Shown here: piece by piece, positions 50,100 through 61,880 of the stretch
How the letters are laid out: the number at the start of each line of letters is the position of its first letter
How positions within the stretch are numbered: the stretch's first letter is position 1
From: Talinum fruticosum
Taxonomy: Eukaryota > Streptophyta > Magnoliopsida > Caryophyllales > Talinaceae
Direction of reading: 5' to 3'
DNA length: 64,000 nt
NCBI GenBank assembly: GCA_021018815.1
Contig: JAITYX010000017.1
Coordinates: 6,510,001-6,574,000, forward strand
The notes under the pieces: model-generated
What the model was told of the DNA's origin: nothing
What the model saw: the letters and a program-made list of their open reading frames with translations, nothing else
The model's database searches: none
Position numbers and translations under genes: made by a program

Positions 50100-51726
50100 T
50101 CACATATTGGCGACACTTTCTTTTGCTTCAGGAGTGAAACTACTCAACTTTGATTCGAGCTCATACCACGAGTTCAAGTCCATGAGGTCACTAAATTGAG
50201 GGAAAGTAGCGAGCTTGTCCAAGTCTTCCCTGGTGCTTCCTTTGTTCTTCAGAATGTTCATTATGTCAAGTAAGGCACGGGCAGTGGTAAAGACCGATGT
50301 TAGTGGATGTTTAACCAAAGAGAACCCCATCTCTCTGAACTCTGCTGGGGTGTGCAATGGAGTTTTTCCTCCTTCGATCATGTTGGCTATCTTGAATCCT
50401 TTTACTTCCTTGCCAATTTGTCTGAGCTCCTCATCATTTGCAGGTGCCTCAACAAAGAGACCATCAGCTCCAGCCTCGTAGTAAAGATTTGCGCGTGCAA
50501 TTGCATCTTCAAGCCCATTTACTGATCGAGCATCAGTCCTTGCGACGAGGAACAAATCAGCATCTCCAATGGCATCTCTTGCAGCAGCAATCTTAGCTGC
50601 ATGCTCTTCAGGGGGTACAACTTGTTTGCCAGCCATGTGACCACACTTCTTTGGCCATAATTGATCCTGTTATACAAGTATAGAAGAGATGTCGAGTTAT
50701 TTAATTTTTCATCTGCAAGTTTATAGATAAGCCTTGTCTTAATTACCTCCAGGAAAATGCCAGAAGCACCAGCTTTAATTAAGTCCTTAACAACCCTTTG
50801 GACATTGAGAGGACCACCTCCACCAGTGTCTGTTGTTAAGAACAAAACAAACTTTGAATCAGCCGAGTACAACATTAGTAGGATCGAGGACCCCGTACAT
50901 ATAAATTGATGAGTATCTGGGTTCCATCAAATCTTGATTGGATAGTAGTTATTCTTTCAATTACACTACACAAACTTGTCAAAAACGAGTCAATTTTGGT
51001 TATAATCTAGAATCTTGATTATAGCCTCAAATCATATGATATGATTGAACCATACCAGTTTTCTCAGACACTGATCATATAAATTAGCCCATAAACTGTA
51101 ACATCGTGTTTTGTAATAATAAAGTGAACTTACCAGCATCAACAATGTAAGCAACTTGTGGAGTAGCGGAACACACTCTGCGAGCCACCTCTGTCATTTC
51201 TGCTGTCCTGCATTTCACAATTTCACCATCTACCATTATTATTTATGTCACTCTTAAATTGTGATTGTGTACTTTTTACAACACCTACTTATAAATTGTG
51301 ATTATGTACTTTTGATACTCTTACTATCTCGCAGCGATATCTTATTTCTTTAACAAAAAGTTAAATTTAGTACTATATGTTATACGTAAGTAGTAAAATG
51401 ATAAATATCTCGTGACAAGACACTTTTTAATTAAGTATACATGCGACTAATGGATGAGAGAGAGAGAGAGAGATATACGTGAGCAAGCCGAAGTCAGGTT
51501 TGCCGAGGTGAGAGGCGGAGACGCCAAAGCCGGAGACGAAGCCGGCCTTGAACCCGACCTTCTGGACGACGCATGCTGCCAGAGCATCATGGACTCCGGG
51601 CAGTAGAACTGTGCCATGCTCCTCTATCAGCTTGTGGATTGTCGTCTTCCCTGGTCGGGTTGACATTGACCGGAGCCCCATCCGCCCGGGAACTCTCGAC
51701 GCCGCTTTGGCCACTGAACTCAACAT
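50100..51726 (-). CDS. ICL/PEP-mutase family protein, copy 4, intact, four exons
   Basis: Exons: 51479-51726, 51134-51207, 50747-50829 and 50100-50666. They total 972 nt and 323 residues, the same as copy 3. The presequence-like start MLSSVAKAASRVPGRMG, with RSMST following, is basic and non-acidic. Core motifs are intact: DADTGGGG, WPKKCGHMAGKQ, VARTDARSVNG, YYEAGADGLFVEAP, NMIEGGKTPLHTPAEF, and C-terminus KESVANM. The last exon joins YYE directly to AGAD with no intron, whereas copy 3 has an 89-nt intron there, so this copy looks like a precise intron loss. It is otherwise very close to copy 3 in protein sequence and exon sizes (248, 74, 83 nt). Expected to be a Mg-dependent C-C lyase or hydrolase on 2-oxo/2-hydroxy diacids, probably in an organelle. 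The plant family name is inherited by similarity and the phosphonomutase reaction itself is unlikely to be its job. Confidence 0.95.
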
Positions 51727-51840
51727 TTTCAGAGAGAGAGAGAGAGAGAGCGAGGGAGGGAGGGAAGGAGGAAGCTAAGCAAAGTGCAGCTGAATTACTA
51801 CTTAGCTGTGTTTATGGGAAAAAGCAAGAGAGCTGGGAGT

Positions 51841-51847
51841 ATTTATA
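51841..51847 (-). promoter_or_regulatory. TATA box of copy 4
   Basis: TATAAAT in the context CACTATAAATACTCCC, 115 nt upstream of the ATG at 51726 and matching copy 3 in sequence and spacing. The leader contains a (CT)n tract (about 51731-51752 on the plus strand as GA). Confidence 0.7.
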
Positions 51848-51852
51848 GTGAA

Positions 51853-52740
51853 ATTTTAATGGAGTGATTTGATTTCAAGGAATCATTACGCGTAAGGAAT
51901 TAGTCTTAAACCTTTTGTTTAAGTTCATTGATCTCGTTTTCTTCTACGGCCATGTGAAATATTTGGTTTTATTTTAGTTTATTTTATTTATTTGGTCAGG
52001 TGTGATTTCACCGATTTGTTTTATTCAATGATAGCGAGGCTAACTTATGATAATCGATTTGTTAGACCTGCTACGATATCTTAAAAAATATGTAATTATC
52101 ACAATAATGCAAATTATATGGGATCATCATACTAGGCATTAGTATCAATTTATATATTTTAAAAAATAATATACGCTCACATAAGACAGATATTACATCA
52201 ATTATAATAGTATTAACTTACATTTTAAAAGAATATACGTACACATATGTAAGACGGATCTTATGACTTTGATAAGATTACTCAATTTAAAATGTCATTG
52301 ACATCATAATATATATGTCTAGATCTAACTTTTAAGATTCGATCCAATTCCATAATACGTATATCTACATCTATAATTGATTCCTTAAAGTTCAAATCTG
52401 AAATGTCAAATTTAGATCAATACATATTCCTCCTATGAAATAATACAGTGATAGGGAGGTCTAAGTTCTAGCCACAAAATGCTTCAATCAAAGAATACTT
52501 ATTCTCTCAAAAGGTGATAATTTCCAAAGATTAGAAATAGAGGAAAACGAAAACACAAGGAGTTTAGCATAAGAAAAAAAAATTCAAAAAAGTTTATGAC
52601 ATATATGGGTATATACCTTTGGATCTTACTATGTACGAATTCATATTTTTGCTAATTAAAGGCAAGATCAACTATAAAATTAACTAATTTTAAACTTTTT
52701 TAATCAGCAAATTAAGGGTTATATATGTCAAAAAAGACTT

Positions 52741-52777
<37 letters not shown>

Positions 52778-54466
52778 TATATGCCCTCGTTTTAATTTTT
52801 TGTGTTAAGAAAGTTGAATTTACGACCTTACTTTTAAAGTAGTAATAATTTTGAAAGTTTACTAGGTTGAATCAATTATATATTTTCAAATGTGAGTCAC
52901 TTAAGGGTTTGTTGTTTAAGAAAATTTTTACATTTTACTAGCAATCCAAACTTTTTGACTCTTTCTATGCTAGATCGGAGAGGAGAAAATTAGGTTAAAA
53001 TGACACACACTCACCGTATAAATATATAGTTAGAGTTTTTGATAATTTTCAACTTGAGTTTATTACTTAGTCGTTAATTATTCAGAACATGTATATGGTT
53101 TTGCATAATTCATAAACCTTCATTTTAAGGATCGTATGATCGATAGTGTTAGTGACGGTAGTACGAAACATAACAATAATAACAACAACAATAATATATT
53201 ATTATTATTATTATTAATTTTGGGGAGAGAGGGAAGAGTGAATATGTTGAGCAGCTATGAGATGAGCTGCTAGGTGATGGATCTTGAATCATGGAAGGGC
53301 ATAATATTAATTTGCATGGAATTACATATGAAAAGGCTGCACGTAACGTGGACTGATTGGTAAAATACAAGATGGAAGACGAATAATTAATATATTAATT
53401 TGGTTAATGATGATATTAATAAATTGAGTTGGTTTGTCAATATGAATAGCGTGGTCAGAAATCGGCCATTTGCTGAATCTGTCTTTTCTGATAAGTAACA
53501 TGCATCTCCCCCACCCGCCCCTCTTTTTTTGGCCCCAACTATAAATAATGACTGTAGTAAATAAGTAGGGGTTGGTAGGAATTCTAGATGAAGGCCCTCA
53601 CATTTTATTTTTTATGGAATCAGTCAAATGACTACTTAACTTAGTCAAGGATTTTCTTAACTTTTTTTTTTTTTTTGGGGGAAGGGGATTTTGGGACTTT
53701 ATTGTTTTTATTATTACACTCAATAGTAATATTTTATGTAGTTTTTAAAAGAATTACTTATCGATGAGATTATTATATCATCTTAAAATATTTTGACAGG
53801 TCAATTATATGCAATAGTATAAGAATAAGTAAAAATATCGATATAATATCTTTTTAAGTATTATTATAGTATATTCTAATATAAATAACATGAGTTTTTT
53901 TTTTAAGTTATGTAAATAACATGAGAAAAATTAATAGTAAAAAAGGCAACTTCTTTCACTTACAAATTGAAACACCTTACAAAATTTTATCAAACCTAAA
54001 AGGCATTTAAAATTAAATCTTGTAGAATATTAAACCTTACTCATATTTGACATATACATATAAATTAACATATCTAAGAAAAATAAGGAGTCATAATCTT
54101 TTTTTTTTTTTGATAAAAAGGGAGTCATAATCTTAAAAGGCAATGACTCAGCAACCTAATTATGAAGTCAATCATTGATTCATTGGAGAGGCATTATTTA
54201 ATTTGTGTGAAATGTATAAAAGTTATAGATGACGTGGAATAATTATTTAATTAATAAGGTGCATCATGAAAATGGTTTGTTTTGTGCTCATGAATAGCGT
54301 GGCAGGAGAATGGCAATTAGCTCATCTCTCATATTTTCTTCTTTCTTGTTTTTCAATTACTCCTTCAACCCTTCATTTCTTATTTATAGTCAAATTCTAG
54401 AAATATATAAATAAAAAATAAATATACGTCACATTATGCAAATCGTTTTTCAACCAACGAAAATAT
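51853..54466. other. Upstream region of copy 4
   Basis: AT-rich with an (AT)n run at 52745-52776 and ATT repeats near 53195-53215. No gene or clear element boundary seen. Confidence 0.55.
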
Positions 54467-57109
54467 TGTTAGATATGTGAAACTTAATGAGTGCTTTGGG
54501 GTTGGAAAAATTATATTACAAGACAAAAACGGCGAGCACGGGCGAGAAACATCGAAACAGGGCTTGCCGGATGAAAAGGCGAAGAGTTGCTTGGGCAGCA
54601 GCCAACACGGGCTGGCCGTGTTGGCTACCACGACCCGTGCCAGCAATAACACGGACATCTCATGTTGCCGTGCCGATCGCTTAGTTTCGGACTCTTCGAT
54701 TTTCAATTGTTTTTCTGCGATTATTTTAGTTTTTATTGCTCGATTATTGCGTGTAATTGCTCAATCCGGCTATATAATGCGAGTACAATCCTTCATTGTT
54801 GAAAGATGAGTGGAATTACAAAGTGTAAACTAGGTTAACTTGAGTGTAAAGTTCCTTATAAACTACATGAAATCTAGTTTATCGATTCGTGGTTTTTTCT
54901 CGATTTGAGTTTTTCCATGTTAAAAATCTTGTGTCCCATTTTGTTCTTTCTTTTGTTCTAATTTTATTTATTTGAGTGAGTTTCCCAATCCTAACAAGTG
55001 GTATCACGAGCGTTGTTAGATTTGAGAGTTCATATCAAACATGAAGAGCGATAAGTTAAAAATTGAGAGGTTTGACAAAAAGATTTTGCATTCCGAAAGA
55101 TGCATTAATCGAGGACTTGCTTGTACCGGAAGGATTTGTACAAACCCGTCGGAGTGAAGCCCGTGATATGGAATAAAAAGATTGGGAGGTGCTGGATCGG
55201 CAAGCACCGGGGATAGTGAGATTGACTTTGGCGCGGAACATAGCGTTCAACGTGATGGAACAAACAACTCGAAGGATAAATAAGATATATCTTATACGTC
55301 GTTTGTTCGATCTAAAAATGAATGATTGCGAGTGTAGTGGATCCTATTAATGAGTTTAATATGATCATTTCTAATCTTGCTTTAGTGAAAATAAAGTTTG
55401 AGGATGAAGTAAGGCTTTAATCTTATTGTCGTCCTTACTCAAATCATGGGATACCATAATGTCTCGCTATTAGTAGTTTTAGGGGTCAAATGCCTTAAAG
55501 TATGATGAGGAACGGAATGTGATCTTAAGCGGAAGGATTCGTAAGAAAGATTCGGGGAATCATCAGGAAGTACAATTCATGTAAGGGGTAGAAAGAAACA
55601 TGTAAAAAGTGGTCGGTCAAAGTTTAAAGTAAGGGGTCGAGTCCCAAAACTCGGGGAGGTTGTTTGTTACGGCTATGGCGATAAGGGACATTTTAAGAAA
55701 AATTGTCGTAAGAAGTTTGATGACTGGGATTCATTGCATTCGGTTGAGGATGTAGATGATGCACGTGTGTTAGTGTGAAAGGTCCTATTGAGTCATGGAT
55801 AATGGATTACGGTGCATCATTTCATTCCGAATCTAGTAGAAATTTGTTCCACAATTTTGTTACGGGCAACTTTGGCAAACTGTTCGTTGCTAATGGGAAG
55901 TGTTTGGACATACTAGGCAAGGGGGATGTGAGGATTAAAACCTCTAGTAGGGAGTTTTAGACATTGTAAGGAGTTAGGTTTATCCCGGGACTGGAAAAGA
56001 ATTTGATTTCGATGAGTTAATTAGATGAGTCGGGGTAACAAAGTTTTGCATAGTGGTTGGAAAATTGTTAAGGAGGCATTGGATGTAGCTAAGGGTTTAA
56101 AATCTGCATCGTTATATACTACGAGTGTAGTGACTTAGTTGCAAATGTCGGGGTTGATTGTTCCGAGTGGGAGTCTCGGGGTGTTAGACTTGATGCGGGT
56201 TTTGCTCTAGTGGGAGTTGGTGAGGATGACGACAAGTTTGTTAGGTCTACAAATGGGTCATTGGATGCTCCACAAGGTAAATTGCAAGAACCAGTGGGTA
56301 ATGAAGAAGGAGGCATTGTCAATGGGAGGTATAGCCCAAAGGTACAAATTATTTCTTTATTATGTTTTGTTGACTAACATCGATGAGCCGGTTTTTCATG
56401 GTGAATGTATGCAAGAGGTTGATCAATCCAAGTGGGAGTTCACGTCGGGTGGTGGAGGGCTTGAGAACGACTTGGATAGCGGGATACCGGCAAAGGTGCT
56501 AGTCCAAGGAGAAGGGAACGAAACATTAAGGCGGTGTAAGGCCTCGGTGGGTCTCTCCGGGTGAAGAGGCTGAGTTTCGGTGAACTAGATGAAAGCAACA
56601 AGGAGGTGAAGCCATTATCTCCAAGTGGGAGATTGTTAGATGTGTGGAGCCTAATGAGTGCTTTGGGATCAGGAAAATTGCATTACGGGACAAGAAATAG
56701 CGAGCACGAACGAGCGACATTGAAAGCAGGGCGTGTCGGACGAAAGGCGAAGAGTGGTCGACACCGGCCAACACGGGCAGCCCGTGCCGGCTGTCCAGCT
56801 TCGGGCTCTTCTATTTTCGGACGTTTTTCTACGGTTATTTTTATGTTTATTACTCGGTTAATGCATGTAATTCCTCAATTTGACTATATAATGCAATACA
56901 ATCCTCTATTGTTGAAAGAGTGGTGGAGTTACAAAATGTAAGTTACTTTAGTTTGAGTATAAAATTCTTTGTAAAGCTGCTTGAAATCTTGTGCATCGGT
57001 TCGTGGTTTTTTTTCCGATTTTGGTTTTCCACGTTAAAGATCTTGTGTCCCATTTTGTTCTTGTTTTTGTTCCAATTTATTTGTTTGAGTGAGTTTCTCG
57101 ATCCTAACA
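54467..57109 (+). mobile_element. Copia LTR retrotransposon, internally deleted
   Basis: LTRs 54467-54996 and 56634-57109 start TGTTAGAT and end ATCCTAACA. The TSD is AATAT/AATAC (54462-54466 and 57110-57114, one mismatch). The primer site AGTGGTATCACGAGC after the 5' LTR differs slightly from TGGTATCAGAGC. The polypurine end AAGTGGGAGAT abuts the 3' LTR. Internal remnants: a CCHC knuckle CYGYGDKGHFKKNC (55661-55711), a protease-like WIMDYGASFH (about 55797) and a pre-integrase stretch. Integrase, RT and RNase H are missing. Confidence 0.9.
55600..56035 (+). pseudogene. Copia gag-protease remnant
   Basis: A zinc knuckle followed by the protease region. The active-site triad position reads DYG where Copia proteases have DSG, and a TAG ends the frame after TSSREF (55960). 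Further stops follow. Inactive. Confidence 0.8.
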
Positions 57110-57232
57110 AATACTACTAATTTTTTTGAAAAAAAGAACTTTAACAATATTATGGAACGAAAAAAATAGTTTTTATTTTTTTAAATGAATACAAGAAGGG
57201 GAAAGTATTATTTTGTATTTAATGTAACTAAA

Positions 57233-57640
57233 AATTATAGTGGTTGTCGAGTATACTACAACTATAATAACTAACGTAGTTTCCTATAATCCTAACTGTA
57301 GATATATATTAAATCAATCACAATTATTCATATCTTTTACTTTTATTAAATTAAGAAAATAAATTTTATGAATGAAATAATTTTTAAAAATTTTGATTAA
57401 GATAATTAAGTGTTGTGGAGTTTATTAGTATTAATTACTCCTTTCCTAATGAGTAGAATGTAAAAAAACTGACATTTGATTTTCTTAAGAATTATAAATA
57501 TTTTATAATTCATAAAAATATGATTTTATTTTTTTATATAAAATAATAAATGGTCAAGATCTATCTATATATGACATATGTATGACTGAGATTTCTCTAA
57601 TTATAGTGATTGTAGTATAGCGACAACCATTATAACCGCA
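57233..57640. mobile_element. Inverted-repeat (MITE-like) element
   Basis: ATTATAGTGGTTGTCG...ATACTACAA at 57234 is mirrored by TTGTAGTATAGCGACAACCAT at 57610. Arms are about 38 bp. TSD unclear; the interior is AT-rich. Confidence 0.55.
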
Positions 57641-58013
57641 TTGTTAGTATAAGGTGTTAATAGTTGTTGAATATTATACTACTATTTTTTAAAGTAATCT
57701 TAATTTTGAATAGAAGAGGTCAAATTAAAATGTGTCACAATTCTTAATATTAATAGTTGCCTTTACCTCTTTACATTACCTCTTTTACAAGAGCTTTAAT
57801 ATATACCTTGGCATATATACCCTCGTAAGGATACCACATTATATAACCATAATTAGTTCCCTATGATGCAATGATTTGGTTTAAAAAACAAAAACTTTTC
57901 TTCCATTGGAATAAAAAGATTAAAAAAATCAGCAAATTGATATAATTTCGTCCAAATCAAGAATGAGTTATGATGGAGCTATGCCCATCGTGACAACATA
58001 CTACAAGCCCAAG

Positions 58014-59394
58014 TGTTAGGAAGAAATAAGTTATAAAATTGTAACCGCAAGTGCACGACGTAGTTGTAGCTAGCCGGTAAGCACGGGTCGCATCCACGAG
58101 AGTTGTGTTTCAAATATTAAAGTTAACTTAAACTTTCTATCTAGGCGAATCAACACATATGAGATAGATAAGGTGATTAAACTAACCTAGAAAGCAATAA
58201 AAATAAAATACTCGTGTTGTGATTTTACCACTTAATAAACTAATTAATCAAGTCAAGCCTAAACTTACCCACGTTTATACAAGTATTTAGGAGTGGTCGG
58301 TTGCACCATCAAAGTCTACTCAAGCCACACTTTTGAGGGTCATGAGCTAGTTTAGTTATTCTAACCACCTACTTTTGTGGGGTTAGCCCAACTAAACTAC
58401 AAAAATAGCAACCTCGGACCTAGTTAGAATTTGGGCTATTTTCATACCAAAATCCCAACTATTCTTTTACCCACACTAGTAAATTGACTACACCTTTTAG
58501 TGATAGACTAACTGCCTAAAAAATCAAGATTAAAAGACCCTTTCGGGCATCTCATCGAACCTATGTGGTAGGTATGAGAAACAATCCCAAAATACTAGTA
58601 TAAACTAGGTAAGTAGAGGCCTAAACGAAATCAATTAGCCATCAAGGAGGTTAATCACAACCAAAGCGACATAAACTAACAACTAATTAACATGAAACAA
58701 AAAATAATATAACTACTAACAAAAATTGACTCGAATAACGACGTAAACTAACAAAACAAAGTTAAACATGAAATTAAATAAATAATATAACTACTACTAA
58801 CATCAAAATATAATAAAAATCGAATCTTTAAACTAAATTAAACAAATTAGAAACAAAGGAGAGACAAAAGGGAAAAAGTTACCGAGGAACGAATCAAGCC
58901 GAGCCGAAAGCTGTCGGGAACCGAACTTTCGAACTAATAATTAAAAGTAAAACAAATTGAATCACAATATTTACTAGAGAAAAATTAATTGAATTAAATT
59001 AAAATAAACTTAAAAAACTAAAGTAATTCTATAGCCAAAACAAAGCTCCAGCCGCCCCTTAATTGTCCTCGCCGAACCCTTTTTATACACATTGCTTGCT
59101 CGATGACGTCATGATGACGTCGGCATCCAACTTTACCAAAATTCACCCGGCTTTTTTTATGATTGCCTAGGCTGCTTCACCTTCCTTTTTTATTTTTATT
59201 TTTGTATTATAAATCTTGAGTTTTAATGTCCAAGATCATACTTTCCTTGCCTTTGAGTCCAAATTTCCAATTCTTGTTTGGTTGAACTTTATTACCTATA
59301 AAAGTCAATAAAATAAGTAAAATTCCTAAAAAATATATTATTTTACGAGTCAAAAACTAAGTAAATACGGGTGTAATTAACGTAATACCTAACA
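58014..59394 (-). mobile_element. Solo LTR, 1381 bp
   Basis: The plus strand starts TGTTAGGAAG and ends ATACCTAACA, flanked by the perfect 5-bp TSD CCAAG (58009-58013 and 59395-59399). Orientation is inferred from GCACTTGCGGTTAC and GGATGCGACC near the end of the minus strand, as in plant Ty3/Gypsy LTR R-U5 regions. No internal domain. Confidence 0.88.
59103..59124. promoter_or_regulatory. Paired TGACG motifs inside the solo LTR
   Basis: GATGACGTCATGATGACGTC contains the palindrome TGACGTCA and a second TGACG. These match bZIP/TGA-factor sites that drive stress expression of some plant LTRs. Activity is inferred. Confidence 0.45.
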
Positions 59395-59399
59395 CCAAG

Positions 59400-61261
59400 A
59401 CTATCCAAAACAAGATTGAGCTAGGCAAGACTCGTTTTGAGCCTTATTACAAGTGCTAGAAGCTTCATACTTGCCAGGTATTTCAAAGGTTGGATGTTTT
59501 AGCCGATCGAGTCACAAACGGAGAAGAGTTTGCTTCCCAAATTTGACCTACAAGTACTTTAGGATGCCTTTAAAATCATAAAAATATGGCCATCTTGAGT
59601 TTAGTTGGAGAAAATAAGTTAAGCAACAATCAAGTCGATCGCCAATTTTCTTCACCCGGTTTGACCTGTTCATATTATTTGCTGCACATCTCTCAATCTA
59701 CAGGTCTAACAGGGGTGGTCAGCATATGTCTGGAAAGAAAACTCAATAAGATTTCCAGGGATACATTTTATGCCTCAATTGGAGTTGTGAGTTGAGAGTT
59801 ATGACCAATGCAAAACGGATCCAAAAACGCCAAGTAGAGACCGAGGTTTAGGCCCATGCTTCGTTCAATTATGAGCTCCATATCTCACATTTGAGAAGGG
59901 ATGATGATCCAAAATTTTGTATGGAGCTACATTGATGAGTCTTCTTATGAGGGAAATCTTGGTTAGCCCATAAAAATTCAAAGAAAATAATTTTGGTGCT
60001 TTTTTGTTAAAATCGGCAGTTCTAGTCGACCAGTTGACCTTTGTCCACTAAATCTAGCATATCTCGTATCATTTCTAGGGAAAAAAATTAGCAAACGATA
60101 TATGGTTGGAAAGCTTACTTCCTAAAATTTCCAAGCATGCTTTTTGATTCAAAATTTGGAGTTGTTCCCAGAAAGTTATGACCGTTGCAAGGAGATTGTA
60201 GTGATGCTGAGTTCAGTGAAAATGACTTGAACAGGCCATTTTCAACCTTTTCTGTGTTTGTTGATTTTTATGCCTTTTGCTTTATGCTTTTTACTTTTGT
60301 GTCTCCTTAGATAAATGTATTAGGCATCCTTGGAGGGTAGACTTGTAATTAGGGTCATTGGTTGTATTGGTTTTAGCCCTATTTTGTAAGGCACTATAAA
60401 TACTAAGTGACATGCCTTGCAAAAACTCAAGTTGATGATGAAATCTAAGTTGAGCCTTGCTCCTTAAACCCTCCCCTATTTGCTTATCTTAATTGATGGC
60501 CCAATTAAGTGGTGATCAAAGAACCTAATTAGGCTTAATGGTAGTGTCTTATCCATTAATGCTTGATTAGAGGCCTTAAAACCAGATTAGGTGGTATGTC
60601 TTATCCTAATCCAGTTTTAGTTTATCTTGTTCATGTTACAAAATTCCCCTCTCTTCGGTTCTAGCTTGTTTTCCTTTGAATTTTTCCCCACTTCTTACCC
60701 AGTGAGTTAAGTTGTTGTCCCCCAAATTTCAGCTTAATCCATGCTCTCTTTTGTTCTCCACATCAAAAACCAACAAAGCTAGTCATTTTGGAGTTCCAAA
60801 TTCCAAGGTCCGCTTGAGTGTTCTTTTTGGGGTTGAACGAGATCTTGGCTGGCTGAGATGTTTTCCCTCTTCTTTACTAGTGTCTTGAGCATCCCACCTT
60901 CAAATTTCAAGTCAAAACTCCACCGAAATTAGCCCCATGCATCCATTTCCCCAAAACCGTGCACAGATTCATCCATGCTTGCCTAAGTGTGTGATTTTGT
61001 GCCTTAACCCTTCTTTGCCCATCCTTGGCTCTTGCTCCAAGGTTCCATCAAGTTACCTAAAAATAATGTAACAATGTCCAAGCACTAAGTACTTTATCTC
61101 AATGGATAACACATTTTCCTTGTTATTTAATCTCTTGTCTTTTTTAAAAAAAAAAAAATTCATTTGGTAAGTTAGAATTTAAATTCGATGATTTCATCAA
61201 AAACACTTAAATTCAATTATGTTCTATATATACTAACAATAGTTGTTAGTTTATTAACTGA
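59400..61261. other. Unclassified repeat-like DNA, possibly a degenerate LTR
   Basis: Text such as GAGTTATGACCAATGCAAAA and CATATCTCGTATCATTTCTA, then GGCACTATAAATACTAAG (TATA-like, about 60391), has the feel of a retroelement LTR. No defined ends or TSD found, and no gene. Confidence 0.35.
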
Positions 61262-61880
61262 CCTTTGGAGCCGCCTTGCGTATGAGCTGGAGAAGATACG
61301 TGCACAACTACAACCACAAAAAGCACAGACAAAATCCTAGGAGGCATTGCCTCGGGATGTCTTCAAGATCAATGTGGATACGTCCCTTATTGAGGCAAAT
61401 TGGAGGGGTCTAGGGGTCATCATCCAGAATGAATCAGGGACTGCAATTACAATAGCCTGTTCAAGAGTCTAAGGGAATTGGAATGCGGAGATTTTGAAGC
61501 TTGTGTGGCACGATTTGGACTCAATATGGCAAAAATGTCTGCGACTAGAGCGGATTATCCTAGAAACAGATTCCATGACTGGAGCCAGCGCCCTTAACAT
61601 GAAATCAGCAAGAACAAATTACTTGGATACCTTCATTTTGGATTGCCTTGACATCGCAACCAGTTTTCATAGTGTGGGTTTTCAATTTGCAAAGAGATCT
61701 TGTAATAAGGCAACCCACAAGACCGTCAAACTTGCTTTAAAGTTCTTAGACACTAGAGTTTGGACAGCAGGGGGACCTGATTATGTCCTCTTAGCCATTG
61801 AGACTGACAAATCTTGTAGAACTTCTTCCTTATAAATGAAACCCCCTTTTCCTCCTTTCAAAAAAAGAAAAAAAAAACAT
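61262..61880 (+). mobile_element. 5'-truncated LINE: RNase H-like domain and poly(A)
   Basis: INVDTSLIEANWRGLGVIIQ (about 61360), a stop, then a 113-codon frame 61494-61835 with LERIILETDSMTGA and FAKRSCNKATHKTVKLAL match the RNase H-like domain at the end of plant LINE/RT proteins. An A-rich tail follows at 61860-61880. The conserved Asp positions (VDTS, ETDS) are visible. No RT upstream. Confidence 0.78.
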
